Assembly: GCF_001426265.1 (NCBI RefSeq)
Contig: NZ_LMDG01000023.1
Span: 397,826 to 461,825 of the forward strand
Direction: 5' to 3'
Source: Rhizobium sp. Root1220
GTDB taxonomy: Bacteria; Pseudomonadota; Alphaproteobacteria; Rhizobiales; Rhizobiaceae
DNA length: 64,000 bases
The notes beneath the pieces are model-generated. The model searched no databases, had not been told where the DNA came from, and saw only the letters and a list, made by a program, of their open reading frames with translations. The position numbers and the translations under genes are program-made. Shown here piece after piece: positions 1 to 8,307 of this stretch. Positions within the stretch are counted from its first letter, which is position 1. Each line of letters opens with the position of its first letter.

Positions 1-323
1 CCAACGATGGCTGCCATTACCCAGTCCGCCTCGATATCAGCGGCTTCCGCAAGTCCGGAAACGCCGGCGGCGACCGCAATGTCGCTGCCTGACAACGCGG
101 CCTTCAGCGCGTCATACATGCGGTCGCTGGCGGTTACAGCGAGCTTCGCGCCGGCCAATCTTGCTTGGTGCGCCAGGAGCTCGACGTTTTCGTTGCCGGT
201 GACAACGGAGACTTCGTAATTCTCCCGTCCGCCAAGCTGCCCGATGACATCAAGCGTATTCTGGCCGATCGAGCCCGTTGAACCAAAAACACTGAGGCGC
301 CTGGGCGCATTGCCTGTCATCAT
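1..323 (-). CDS. dxr: 1-deoxy-D-xylulose 5-phosphate reductoisomerase, N-terminal part
   Basis: The minus strand reads about 107 codons from an ATG at 323 (a second ATG follows directly) to the window edge, with no stop. The N-terminus contains VFGSTGSIGQNTLDVI, the NADPH-binding signature of Dxr, followed by a typical Rossmann-fold stretch. Dxr converts 1-deoxy-D-xylulose 5-phosphate to 2-C-methyl-D-erythritol 4-phosphate with NADPH in the cytoplasmic MEP isoprenoid pathway. Only about a quarter of the usual 390-400 residues is present because the gene continues to the left. This is a core chromosomal gene and marks the left flank as chromosome. Confidence 0.93.
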   Translation of the reverse strand, partial: MMTGNAPRRLSVFGSTGSIGQNTLDVIGQLGGRENYEVSVVTGNENVELLAHQARLAGAKLAVTASDRMYDALKAALSGSDIAVAAGVSGLAEAADIEADWVMAAIV

Positions 324-507
324 GGTGATTTCGCCAAAACTCTTGTACCCGCCCCGGCTCTACAGGGGATTGATATGGGCGGCAAGTGTGCGATGCGGCG
401 GAGTGGCGTTCGCATCGTTGGGCCAGCATGTGCTGGTCGCCGGGTGACGCATGCAACCAACTTCGCGATGCGGCGTTCTCTAAAAGAGAAGTTGAGAGGA
501 AGCCACC

Positions 508-774
508 ATGATTTTCAAACAGCCAACGTTCTTCGGCGAAACGCCGGAAATCGAAGTGGAGTTCGTCAACCACGCGGCTCTCGAGGAGGCCGTCGCAAAT
601 GCGCTGGCCGTGGCAGGCGGCCTTGATGCCTCTGATCTCGATGTCACTGTACGCGAAGGAAACGTCGTACTTGGAGGCGTCGTGGCGACTGTCGCTCAGG
701 TCGAACGGGCGGCAGCGGTCGCTCGGGCAGTAACGGGTGTCAAATCCGTCCAGAACGATATTCGGGTGGCATAG
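508..774 (+). CDS. BON-domain protein
   Basis: An 88-residue protein made almost entirely of one BON domain (about residues 17-86): alternating acidic and hydrophobic positions, a V-x-L-x-G-x-V turn near the middle (NVVLGGVVAT), and the closing pattern VTGVKSVQNDI. BON domains bind phospholipid or other envelope ligands and occur in OsmY-type stress proteins. No signal peptide is visible, so it may be cytoplasmic. The ATG at 508 follows a GAGAGGAAG ribosome site. It is divergent from dxr and stands alone. The domain assignment is from sequence pattern; the exact role is unknown. Confidence 0.8.
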   Translation: MIFKQPTFFGETPEIEVEFVNHAALEEAVANALAVAGGLDASDLDVTVREGNVVLGGVVATVAQVERAAAVARAVTGVKSVQNDIRVA

Positions 775-837
775 CATCGGCGCCCGCGCCGGAGACACGA
801 GGTGTTTCAGCAGCGACCTGCAGCGCGCTGGTAGCAA

Positions 838-990
838 TCATCCCGCGAAGCGCTCTGCAAGGAAGGTGGATCCGGCTATCCTGTCGGTTTTCGGCGTGGT
901 CATCGGACCACCCGGCTTGTAGGCGGTCGCCAACAAAAGACTGCTAACGACGAGATATGCGACTGCCAGCACTGTGAGTTTTATTCGCAT
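838..990 (-). CDS. small membrane or exported protein, 50 aa
   Basis: A 50-codon frame begins with MRIKLTVLAVAYLVV, one hydrophobic helix (about residues 5-22) behind two positive residues, then a short polar tail. This is the layout of an uncleaved signal anchor or a short secreted peptide. An AGGAG ribosome site lies 8 bases before the ATG. It sits 128 bases downstream of the phosphoethanolamine transferase gene on the same strand, so it could be cotranscribed with it. I do not recognise a family. The good start signal and coherent hydrophobic segment support it being real, but the short length keeps confidence moderate. Confidence 0.5.
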   Translation of the reverse strand: MRIKLTVLAVAYLVVSSLLLATAYKPGGPMTTPKTDRIAGSTFLAERFAG

Positions 991-1118
991 GGCGAGCACT
1001 CCTGTTTCGCCGTAAACGCGGCAGGACGTCGAATGTTCCTGTCGGGGCTAGAGAACGCGGCAAGTAAGACCGAACCGCACACGGTCGGACAATTCGACTT
1101 GCGGCCGGCTGTTGGGGA

Positions 1119-2765
1119 TTACGACGTCGGCCCGGTCTTGCAGCCTGCAAAAACGTCGAGCTTGGGATCGTGAACGGACGTCGTCACGTTCATCATTCCA
1201 AGGACGCTGTGAAACAGGTTGTCGTGGGATGTAGCCCGGCCCGAGGCCTGGGCAACGCATGCCTTGTCGACCGCCATGGACTTGGTGAAATCCGGATCGA
1301 GCCACACCAGGAAGGGGACATGGGTCTGCTCGTCAGGGGCCAGCAGATACGGTGTCCCATGGAGATAGAGCCCGTTCTCGCCGAGCGATTCTCCGTGGTC
1401 CGACATATAGATCATCCCGGTAGCCATCTTGTCGCTGCGTGCCTTCAGCTTGTCGATCACCGTCGACAGGAAATGGTCGGTATAGAGAATGGAATTGTCG
1501 TAGGCGTTGACGATCTGTTCGTCCTTGCAGCTTCCGAGTTCGGCCGTCTCGCATTCCGGCAGAAATTTCCGGAATTCCTCAGGATAACGCAGATAGTAGG
1601 CAGGGCCGTGGCTTCCCATCTGGTGAAGCACGAGCACGCTGTCCTTGGTCACGCCGTCCAGCCATTCATCAAGCTTGTCGAGGAAGACGCCGTCCTGGCA
1701 TTCGCCTCCCTTGCAGAAGCGCGGATCCGTCAAGTTGGCGAGATCCACGTATTTGATGCGGTTGGCCACGCCCTTGCTGCCGGTATTGTTGTCGAACCAC
1801 GCGACATCGATGCCGGCATGGGCAAGAACGTCCATCAGGCCCTCGTTCTCCAGCCCCTTGCTATGGGTAAAGGTCGCTCGCGTGAACTGCGAAAACATGC
1901 AAGGGATCGACGTTGCGGTGGCGGTCCCGCAGCTGGTCGTCTGCGGGAAGTAGATGACGTCCCGCTTTCGAAGCTCAGGGTTGGTGTCCCGCCCGTAGCC
2001 TCCGAGCGAGAAGTTCATCGCCCGCGCTGTCTCTCCCGCGACGATGATCGTCACCCGCGGCTTTTTGATGCCGCCGGCCGGAGCAGCAACCTCGGCGTCC
2101 GTCCCTAAAGGCTGGACGACAAGCCGTGCCTCCTTGCTGGCCTGCAAGAAGTATCGTGCCGTGCTGACGATGGGGGTAACAGGGTTCAGCGTCTTCACGA
2201 GGTCGCGGTGTTGGCGGATCGCTGTCGTGTATTCCTTGGAATAGCCGATGGCGGCGACGGAAAACACTGCAAGGCAGACGGTGATCGTTACGGTGTTCCA
2301 CAACAGCTTCTGCAAAACGGGGCGGTGAACAACCTTGACCCAGAGTATCAGCAGGACCGGGACCACACCATAAAGAAGCACGTGCAGGAGGAAGCCCCGC
2401 GTAATCAGATGATGGGCTTCAGCAGGCGTTGTTTCGATCGCGTTGCGGATCATATCGGGATCGACAATGACCCCGAAGGTGTCGGTGAACCAAGCCGCGA
2501 GAGCCGAAGCCACGACGAGGAAAATCAGAAATGGCTTGATCACATACTTGGCGGAAAAAGCGGTGGCTGCCGCAATGAACAGGACGGGGATCGCGACATA
2601 CAACATCCAGACGGCGCCGGGCTCGGGCGCAAGGTAGTTGTGAACCTTCACCCAGAACGTCCGGTTTGCACAGACGGCGAGATAGAGCGCCACGATCGCG
2701 CACAGCGTGACGCTGCCGATGCTCGGCCGGGAGAGAAGCGATTTTCGCAAGATTGGCGGATCCAA
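1119..2765 (-). CDS. eptA: EptA-type lipid A phosphoethanolamine transferase
   Basis: This 548-residue inner-membrane enzyme has about five N-terminal transmembrane helices (residues about 17-35, 52-70, 76-95, 122-143, 158-174) and a periplasmic sulfatase-fold domain from about 235. Visible active-site parts are VAGETAR (Glu245, metal ligand), CGTATA (Thr281, expected phosphoethanolamine-accepting nucleophile), the paired Cys residues of this family, and MSDHGESLGENG with its Asp/His metal ligands. Family members move phosphoethanolamine from phosphatidylethanolamine to lipid A, which lowers sensitivity to cationic peptides such as polymyxin. Length matches EptA/MCR proteins. No two-component partner is adjacent, and a 50-residue membrane peptide follows downstream. 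Confidence 0.9.
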   Translation of the reverse strand: MDPPILRKSLLSRPSIGSVTLCAIVALYLAVCANRTFWVKVHNYLAPEPGAVWMLYVAIPVLFIAAATAFSAKYVIKPFLIFLVVASALAAWFTDTFGVIVDPDMIRNAIETTPAEAHHLITRGFLLHVLLYGVVPVLLILWVKVVHRPVLQKLLWNTVTITVCLAVFSVAAIGYSKEYTTAIRQHRDLVKTLNPVTPIVSTARYFLQASKEARLVVQPLGTDAEVAAPAGGIKKPRVTIIVAGETARAMNFSLGGYGRDTNPELRKRDVIYFPQTTSCGTATATSIPCMFSQFTRATFTHSKGLENEGLMDVLAHAGIDVAWFDNNTGSKGVANRIKYVDLANLTDPRFCKGGECQDGVFLDKLDEWLDGVTKDSVLVLHQMGSHGPAYYLRYPEEFRKFLPECETAELGSCKDEQIVNAYDNSILYTDHFLSTVIDKLKARSDKMATGMIYMSDHGESLGENGLYLHGTPYLLAPDEQTHVPFLVWLDPDFTKSMAVDKACVAQASGRATSHDNLFHSVLGMMNVTTSVHDPKLDVFAGCKTGPTS

Positions 2766-2904
2766 TGCACGTGTTCATCGGCTGATAGCATGCGAAGACG
2801 GGTCAGTCGTGTGACGAATCAACGCAATCCGGATACATGGCACGGAATCCTGACACCAAACTGAACGCCGCTTGTTGACGGGCACCGATCCCGGCGACAC
2901 CCGT

Positions 2905-3060
2905 GGTTTCCCGCTCGGGAATAGATGCGAGTATCGGTCCATTGTCAGTGCGATCGTCGAACGCCCCATACGCTCCTGCACTTTTGGGAGGCAAGCCGGT
3001 ATACTTCGGCCTCAGTATCGGTTTGCCCTTCTTGTCTACCTCTCCGTTGTCTACGGCAAC
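2905..3060 (-). pseudogene. remnant of a tyrosine-recombinase integrase
   Basis: On the minus strand one frame reads VQERMGRSTIALTMDRYSHLFP, the C-terminal catalytic block of phage-type integrases that ends in the nucleophilic Tyr. Just upstream another frame reads VDKKGKP and LPPK, which in family members lie on either side of the HxLRH box. That box and its surroundings are missing, and one extra base separates LPPK from VQERMG. The remnant has therefore suffered an internal deletion and a frameshift and cannot be active. It lies about 0.85 kb from the 3' end of the broken tRNA-Arg, a usual place for integrases that target tRNA genes. Confidence 0.75.
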
Positions 3061-3190
3061 GCCAGCAGCAAGCCACGACGGATTGAGCCCGTGGCGGCTT
3101 GGCTAATGATTGCTTTCCTCGTCATTCGCGTTCCCTTATCGAAAATATCGAGAAGTGAATCGCTTTTATTTGGCGCCTTGGTCGCGTAGT

Positions 3191-3733
3191 TTATTGGTCG
3201 CCGTAGCTCAAACGCTTGCGATTTCGCTCGACGAACCATTCGCGCAGAGTTCCGACGCGCCGCTGATCATGCTTCACATATGGAAGGCACAAATCAGGGA
3301 ATGACCTCACCCATTGGTCGAATGTGTCTTCCAGCGCGGTGATCTTTTCAGTGACCTCATAGCGGCCGGGACCGTCGACGGCCAGTTTCTCCAGCCTGTT
3401 TTTCAGGGATCCGAGTTCCCTGATGATCGCGTCCAAACGTTTGATGGCGGTGGCGACCTCCTCACCGAACAGATAGCGAGCACTTCCGGAGGCAAGTGAC
3501 AATCGTCGACGGGCATTGAAGGCGACAAGGTTACCTTCGTTCGTCCAGAAATATCCGATGACGTCGTTGACCTCGTCGATGACCTTCATACGACGATCGA
3601 AGAGATCAAGGACCACTTTCTGATGCGCTGTTCGCCATTGCAGGAAGGCAATGATGGCCACTGCGATGCTGATGAAAAAAGCTGCCCACGATGCCATGCG
3701 AATCACTGCCTCCGTTGTGTCAGGCAAAATCAC
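3191..3733 (-). CDS. single-pass membrane protein of unknown function
   Basis: A 180-residue protein with one clear transmembrane helix near the N-terminus (about residues 13-30) followed by a charged, helix-rich domain of about 150 residues with the pattern LFDRRMKVIDEVNDVIGYFW. The short N-terminus suggests the soluble part faces the cytoplasm. The helical region from about 95 to 150 could form a coiled coil (AIIRELGSLKNRLEKLAVDG). I do not recognise a named family. It lies between the integrase remnant and the tRNA fragment, a zone that probably arrived with an older mobile element. No conserved catalytic motif is visible. Confidence 0.65.
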   Translation of the reverse strand: MILPDTTEAVIRMASWAAFFISIAVAIIAFLQWRTAHQKVVLDLFDRRMKVIDEVNDVIGYFWTNEGNLVAFNARRRLSLASGSARYLFGEEVATAIKRLDAIIRELGSLKNRLEKLAVDGPGRYEVTEKITALEDTFDQWVRSFPDLCLPYVKHDQRRVGTLREWFVERNRKRLSYGDQ

Positions 3734-3886
3734 GACACCTGACGTGATCGAGTCAAATGCGCGAGACGCCTTTGCAAGGTCCCATGTTGCAATCCATGTC
3801 GCATGGATTCGCCGAATCGTTGAAAATCAACGGAAACGGATGCAACATCCATAAGGCTGGGTTGTTTGTTATCTCGTTGAATCTAT
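3734..3886. other. spacer between the membrane-protein gene and the tRNA fragment
   Basis: This short stretch lies upstream of the gene at 3191-3733 and probably carries its promoter. No convincing frame, repeat or RNA gene is visible before the tRNA fragment begins at 3887. Together with 3979-4243 it makes a 510-base interval without a protein gene. Confidence 0.4.
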
Positions 3887-3942
3887 TGGTGATCCCGACG
3901 CGATTCGAACGCGTGACCCCCAGATTAGGAATCTGGTGCTCT
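3887..3942 (-). pseudogene. 3' half of a tRNA-Arg(CCU) gene
   Basis: Read on the minus strand this is the 3' part of a tRNA: the end of the D-stem (GAGC), a full anticodon arm CCAGA-TTCCTAA-TCTGG with anticodon CCT, variable loop, T-arm ACGCG-TTCGAAT-CGCGT, acceptor strand CGGGATC, discriminator A and encoded CCA. The 5' acceptor strand and most of the D-arm are absent; the sequence before GAGC is unrelated. The missing part, GGTCCCG plus D-arm, occurs at 58860-58883 on the same strand, and its acceptor strand pairs with this one (with one G-U). The joined halves would make a standard 77-nt tRNA, so this looks like one gene broken by a large insertion. Confidence 0.85.
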
Positions 3943-3978
3943 TTTAGAGGCGGGTTCAAAGTTACCGGTATTTACCGA
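3943..3978 (+). repeat. left terminal sequence, inverted relative to the right end
   Basis: TTTAGAGGCGG (3943-3953) is followed after 15 bases by TATTTACCGA (3969-3978). The same two blocks in the same order, read from the other strand, occur at the right end (58854-58831): TTTAGGGGCGG, a 3-base gap, then TATTTACCGA. One mismatch in 21 aligned bases, each directly next to a tRNA half, makes chance unlikely. They may be recombinase binding sites or terminal inverted repeats. Confidence 0.6.
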
Positions 3979-4243
3979 CGCCTTCGGTTGGGTGACAGTA
4001 GTCGATGGGCAGCACGGCCACACTTGGCCTTGCTGTTCCCAAGCCAACGCTACGAGTGAATGACCCTGTCAAGGTCGTCAGAGCGAGCCCTTGCGGCGAG
4101 CGTGCCTTTACAGGGCCAGGCAGGAGTGGCAGAAGAAATGGAGTATCCGCCAAGGGCGGATTCAATTTTTCGAAAAATTTCTCTGAAAAATTCGGCGTTT
4201 CCTCGGTTCTGCGAACTATGATCTCCCACCTAAGTGCTTACGT
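3979..4243. other. non-coding left end of the island
   Basis: No gene with a convincing start is visible here. A 67-codon frame on the minus strand lacks any recognisable feature. The only structure noted is a perfect 16-bp palindrome, AATTTTTCGAAAAATT, at 4164-4179, in an AT-rich patch downstream of the regulator gene; it could act as part of a terminator or a protein-binding site near the island end. Confidence 0.4.
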
Positions 4244-4798
4244 CTAGGAACGCCACCGGACACCTACGCCATAGAAAAGCTGGGTCCGGACGCTACTCCA
4301 GCCCAGGAACTCAACGCCGCTGTTGAGGTAGAATTTGTGCAGCTTTTCGAGCGAACTGGGCCATGGCTGGCCGGTCTCCAGTTTGCCGATGGCGTTCAGG
4401 GACACTCCGGACCTCGCTTCGGCCTCTGCTTGCTTCAGCCCAAGAAGGTTTCTGGCCGCAGCGAATGACACGCCTGTCTTTTCCGTATGGTATTCTTCGC
4501 TCTCGATGAAATCGATTTTTTCGGGCGCTATCCATCTAGCCCCGGAGCGCGCGACATCTTTCCCGAACGTTAGCTCGCCCAGAAACTCGATACCCTTGGA
4601 CTCGTAGAACTCCAGCAGTCGCACATTGTGGTCGTTGACGGAGGATTCACCGGCTTCAACGGCGGCTATCGCTCGTCGTGGAATCTTCACGATTTCAGAG
4701 ACCTCAGCGACGTGGAGCTTCGTTAGGGATCGCGCGACTCGAAGTGCTGCGGGTGAGGTGGGCGTCTTCATCGCAAATGAAAAGCCGTTTTGGGACAT
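4244..4798 (-). CDS. XRE-like regulator with two helix-turn-helix domains
   Basis: A 184-residue protein built from two copies of a Cro/C1-like unit, about residues 17-75 and 108-170. Each copy has a helix-turn-helix (for example LGLKQAEAEARSGVSLNAIGKLE) and ends in a similar FY-x-x-x-G-(I/V)-EFLG strand, so it likely arose by internal duplication. Single-unit relatives are common as phage or island repressors. The gene is divergent from the DUF6634, protease and phosphoesterase genes, with 102 bases between start codons, so it probably represses itself and that operon. The start follows a weak ribosome site. No sensor domain is visible. Confidence 0.75.
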   Translation of the reverse strand: MSQNGFSFAMKTPTSPAALRVARSLTKLHVAEVSEIVKIPRRAIAAVEAGESSVNDHNVRLLEFYESKGIEFLGELTFGKDVARSGARWIAPEKIDFIESEEYHTEKTGVSFAAARNLLGLKQAEAEARSGVSLNAIGKLETGQPWPSSLEKLHKFYLNSGVEFLGWSSVRTQLFYGVGVRWRS

Positions 4799-4900
4799 TG
4801 GTTGTCAACATTCGTTCGTCAGGGTCTTTATTTGTTCATAAAACACGTTATAACCGTGATCGGTGATCAGAAAACGCACACAGAATCCGGGAACGATTTA

Positions 4901-5233
4901 ATGCAACTTGGTGATTCGTCTGTTGACCTGTGGCTTGGCTATTCGAAGGTAGCCTTGGTTGAAAAACTGAGACGACTTGCGGATGACCTTGAGAACGCAG
5001 AAACCTCCGCCGGGACAGGTGTACCTTCGGCGTTTCTCAAGGATTGGTTTTTGGTGCAGAGGCCCGTTCCATCTCTCGTCGGCCAATCGTTTGGCCATCC
5101 TCGCATCGCCGACGGGCGAACAGCATGCACCAGCCAACTATTCTTTCTCGACAAGCGTCGTGGTCTCGCCCGCACTTTGTCCCGTTGGTATTCCCTCGGG
5201 CCGTCGGGGACCGCCGATCGTCAGTTCCAGTAA
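4901..5233 (+). CDS. DUF6634-like small protein
   Basis: The frame is open from 4790, but the family-like part begins at the ATG at 4901, giving 110 residues. The C-terminal half reads LKDWFLVQRPVPSLVGQSFG, then SGHP/GHPRI-, TSQLFFLD- and ARTLSRWYSLG-type stretches, the conserved pattern I associate with DUF6634 proteins of Rhizobiales. Such proteins have no known activity. It is the first gene after the divergent regulator and probably leads the operon with the AAA+ protease that follows 74 bases later. The family name is from memory of the pattern and should be checked by profile search. Confidence 0.65.
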   Translation: MQLGDSSVDLWLGYSKVALVEKLRRLADDLENAETSAGTGVPSAFLKDWFLVQRPVPSLVGQSFGHPRIADGRTACTSQLFFLDKRRGLARTLSRWYSLGPSGTADRQFQ

Positions 5234-5307
5234 TAGTCGACGCCAGTCCATCATTGCGGTGAGCCAAAACGGCGCGCTGTAGAGCATTCCATTTGCAGGA
5301 AGAAGCA

Positions 5308-7245
5308 ATGCCAAAAGTTCATTCTGGCAAGCGCACCCGCGTGCCTTGGAAGTCGACAAGAGTCGGCAGCACTAACGTCACGCTGCCTGTTTTCATGGCT
5401 TACTGCGCCATAGCAGCCGCGCTCCGCCCGTGGAATAAAATAGAACGCAAAACGATCGTAACGCTGACGTTCGGCGACGACTACTATAGACCGGTCTACT
5501 CCCAAGCGGCGCAGGTCTTTGGCCGGGAAATTTGGAAAAGGCTGGACTTCGACACCTTCGTCTTCGAATGGTCGGACAAATCATTTCGCGATCAGGCTCT
5601 TGCGGAGAGGAATCAGTCGGGAATCTTCCTGTCACCGCCAAAGTACCAGCTGACTGACAACGAACTGCTTTTCTCGGACGCAGTGATCGAAATCGGCCCC
5701 CGGTCCAGGAGACACGCAAAGGCGGCTCTTCTCCGGGCAGGACTTCCTCGTGACGAGAAGCTGGTTGACCTATTGGTACAGGAACCTTGGGAACGTCTTC
5801 ACTCCGCGTTTCAAGACCGGCGCGGTGCCCTCCAGGCTTTGGAGCGTTTGCGTCAACAATTTTCAAAACTGATTGGAAAACCCGAGCCACAGATCGCGGA
5901 GACGATCGGACCGACGCTTGAGGACATGCACGGTTTCGGGCCAGCCTTAGCCTGGGGATACGAGCTCGCGCAGGACCTGGCGGACTACAAGTCTGGCTTG
6001 ATCGGCTGGCGAGATGTCGATGCTGGAGTCCTGATTAGTGGGCCGCCGGGCGTCGGGAAGACGATGTTCGCAACCGCGTTGGCCAACACCTGCAAGGTGC
6101 GTGTGGTTTTCGGTTCAGTTTCTCGTTGGCAAGAAGCGGGTAACCTGGATGAACACCTGAAGGCCATGCGCACTTCTTTCACCCAAGCCGAGAAGGATGC
6201 GCCGTCGATACTGTTTATCGACGAAGTGGACTCAGTTGGCCGGCGTATGGAATCCGACCACAACTCGAGTTATAATCGTAAGTTTATAACGGGCCTGCTC
6301 GAACTTCTCGACGGCTTCGTCCGTCGCGAGGGCGTGGTGGTCGTCGCGGCATGTAACCACCCGGGCCTCATCGATCCTGCCATTCTGCGCGCGGGAAGGC
6401 TCGACCGTCATCTGGAAGTCACGCTCCCCGATGGCGCTTCACGTCTTCGTATTCTGAAGTTTCATAGCGGCATCCGGCTTTCAGACGCGGACGCCGAAAT
6501 GTTCGTGCTCGCCACCGAGGGCTTTGCGGGCGCGGATGTCGAGAAACTCGTGCGGGGAGCGAGGCGAACGGCACGGCGCAATGCAGACGACCTTAACGCG
6601 ATGCACATAATCGATCAGCTCCCAATGCTGGAGAAGCTCTCGGAGGAATACCTCCGGGTCGTCGCGATCCATGAAGCGGGACACGCGTTGGTCGCCTTTG
6701 AAACCGGACGCGAGATTTCCAGTATTGCGATCTCGAAACTGCGGAGACCTGGACATGTTGGTGAACTCGGTAGGGTCGACTATGAGCCGTCGGCGACGCA
6801 CGCTAGGACCAAAGCAACATATCTCGACTCCATCGCCACCTGCCTTGGAGGCATCGCGGCTGAAATGGAAGTCCACGGCGCTTTCGCGGACGGCGCGTCC
6901 GGCGCGAGCGAGGCCGATTTGAACAGGGCCACGGAAATCGCGACCGTTATCGAAGGGGTGACGGGTATGGGCCACACACTCATCGTGGAACCCCTTGAAC
7001 TCGCAAAGCTGGCGATGATGCGTCTCCACAGACCGGAGCTTCGAAGACAGGTCCACTTGTTGCTGCAAAACGAACTCGCGAGAACGAGGTCTATCATTCA
7101 AAGGCAGCGACCAGCCCTAGATGCCTTGGCAGATCGGTTGATGGAAACGTGCTCGATGACAGGCGCGGAGGTCGTCGAGATTCTGCGTCGCCATCGCAGA
7201 TCGGTAGTCAGCCTTGCGAAGCCAATACTGAGGACGGGGACGTGA
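5308..7245 (+). CDS. soluble FtsH-like AAA+ zinc protease
   Basis: The ATG at 5308 follows AGGAAG; the product has 645 residues. An N-terminal region of about 210 residues without transmembrane helices is followed by an AAA+ domain: Walker A GPPGVGKT (245-252), Walker B ILFIDEVD (301-308) and the second region of homology with AGRLDR arginine finger (362-367). A peptidase M41 domain follows with the zinc motif HEAGH (455-459). FtsH proper is anchored by two membrane helices; their absence and the novel N-terminal domain set this protein apart. It should unfold and degrade selected cytoplasmic proteins using ATP. Its stop overlaps the GTG start of the next gene, so the two are translationally coupled. 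Confidence 0.85.
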   Translation: MPKVHSGKRTRVPWKSTRVGSTNVTLPVFMAYCAIAAALRPWNKIERKTIVTLTFGDDYYRPVYSQAAQVFGREIWKRLDFDTFVFEWSDKSFRDQALAERNQSGIFLSPPKYQLTDNELLFSDAVIEIGPRSRRHAKAALLRAGLPRDEKLVDLLVQEPWERLHSAFQDRRGALQALERLRQQFSKLIGKPEPQIAETIGPTLEDMHGFGPALAWGYELAQDLADYKSGLIGWRDVDAGVLISGPPGVGKTMFATALANTCKVRVVFGSVSRWQEAGNLDEHLKAMRTSFTQAEKDAPSILFIDEVDSVGRRMESDHNSSYNRKFITGLLELLDGFVRREGVVVVAACNHPGLIDPAILRAGRLDRHLEVTLPDGASRLRILKFHSGIRLSDADAEMFVLATEGFAGADVEKLVRGARRTARRNADDLNAMHIIDQLPMLEKLSEEYLRVVAIHEAGHALVAFETGREISSIAISKLRRPGHVGELGRVDYEPSATHARTKATYLDSIATCLGGIAAEMEVHGAFADGASGASEADLNRATEIATVIEGVTGMGHTLIVEPLELAKLAMMRLHRPELRRQVHLLLQNELARTRSIIQRQRPALDALADRLMETCSMTGAEVVEILRRHRRSVVSLAKPILRTGT

Positions 7246-8228
7246 CAGCAAAACGAACGCGATCATCCGGCAATCGGAAGACGCCACGGAAACCTTTGCC
7301 GGGTTCGGTCGGTGAGATGCTCGACGAGGCCGGCTTCCAGCCACTCGGTAGAACGATAAACGTTTCCGAACGCGGCGCAGATAGGGTGCCCTCACCGCCG
7401 AAATGGGTTAGCCCAGTCGCGGAGTTCCTGTGGTCGGCACTTCCCGACCCCGAAACCGGTCAATGGGACCATCTCTTCATCAGTGCATTTGAAGCTGCCT
7501 GCGGGGCTTTGGTCGCGCTCGGAGAGGCGGTCAAGGCGGTCGACGGTGGCATCGAGAGAAGTGCACACCCGACGTTGCCGGCGACGTTGCCACGATGGGA
7601 CGATGTCGCCACGGTCGTCGTTTCTCTCGCGGCCCAGGTCAATCTACTGGAGTACCGACATTTCGTCGGAGCGCGGGCCCGACCAAGTCAAACGGGCCTT
7701 CGGCCTGCGAACATACGGGCAGCCCATGGATGTGGACCTGCATACCTTTCGCCTGAAGCTTTCGGTGTCTTTGAGAGCCTCGGCCTTATTCTCGGTGCCA
7801 GGTGGACGGAACAAGCTGAAACGATCCTGTGGCGTGACTCCCCTGACGAGTGGGGAATCGATTTTACCGCGGACCGCCGTTTTACAAGGGCCCGTGATAT
7901 CGCGCTGGTCCGTGTTCCAGAGGATATCGCGGAGAGACTTAAAGTGACAGGTGTCATCACCGAAGAGAGCATCGTGGACTGGCTAGAGGCGGCGGCCAAG
8001 TATGCGCCGACTACGAAGACCCGAGATGACGCCCTCAAGTCCCTCAGGTTTTGGAGCCGATGGAATCTCGATCAGTTATTCCTGAGGCGATGGCGGTTGC
8101 ACGACGGATGGCTCTCGGCTCAAGAGGCCGAGCGGACGCTGCTGATCGAACACGATGCTCTTTCGATTACCATGGTGAGTGCTTTTGTAGCCCAGTACCT
8201 TCCGCACGCGCCATTCTTGTTCGAATAA
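7242..8228 (+). CDS. unknown protein coupled to the FtsH-like protease
   Basis: The likely start is the GTG at 7242, which overlaps the protease stop (GTGA); an upstream start at 7149 would overlap the protease by almost 100 bases. The 328-residue product has a basic N-terminus rich in Lys, Arg and Pro, an alpha-helical middle part, and a C-terminal segment with many Trp and Arg residues (RFWSRWNLDQLFLRRWRLHDG). I see no signal peptide, membrane helix or catalytic motif and do not recognise the family. The tight coupling suggests it is a partner, adaptor or substrate of the protease. A remote effector domain cannot be ruled out by eye. Confidence 0.7.
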   Translation: MTAKRTRSSGNRKTPRKPLPGSVGEMLDEAGFQPLGRTINVSERGADRVPSPPKWVSPVAEFLWSALPDPETGQWDHLFISAFEAACGALVALGEAVKAVDGGIERSAHPTLPATLPRWDDVATVVVSLAAQVNLLEYRHFVGARARPSQTGLRPANIRAAHGCGPAYLSPEAFGVFESLGLILGARWTEQAETILWRDSPDEWGIDFTADRRFTRARDIALVRVPEDIAERLKVTGVITEESIVDWLEAAAKYAPTTKTRDDALKSLRFWSRWNLDQLFLRRWRLHDGWLSAQEAERTLLIEHDALSITMVSAFVAQYLPHAPFLFE

Positions 8229-8307
8229 TCGCTCTCGCCAAGACTGGTAGCGACAACCTCCATTCGCTGAACTCATTTCCGACCAGTCGACAATAGGTGC
8301 CGTCCCG

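Noticed and set aside
3962..4165. 67-codon minus-strand frame at the left island end.
   Set aside because: No ribosome site, no motif, and it runs up to the terminal sequence; coding cannot be supported.
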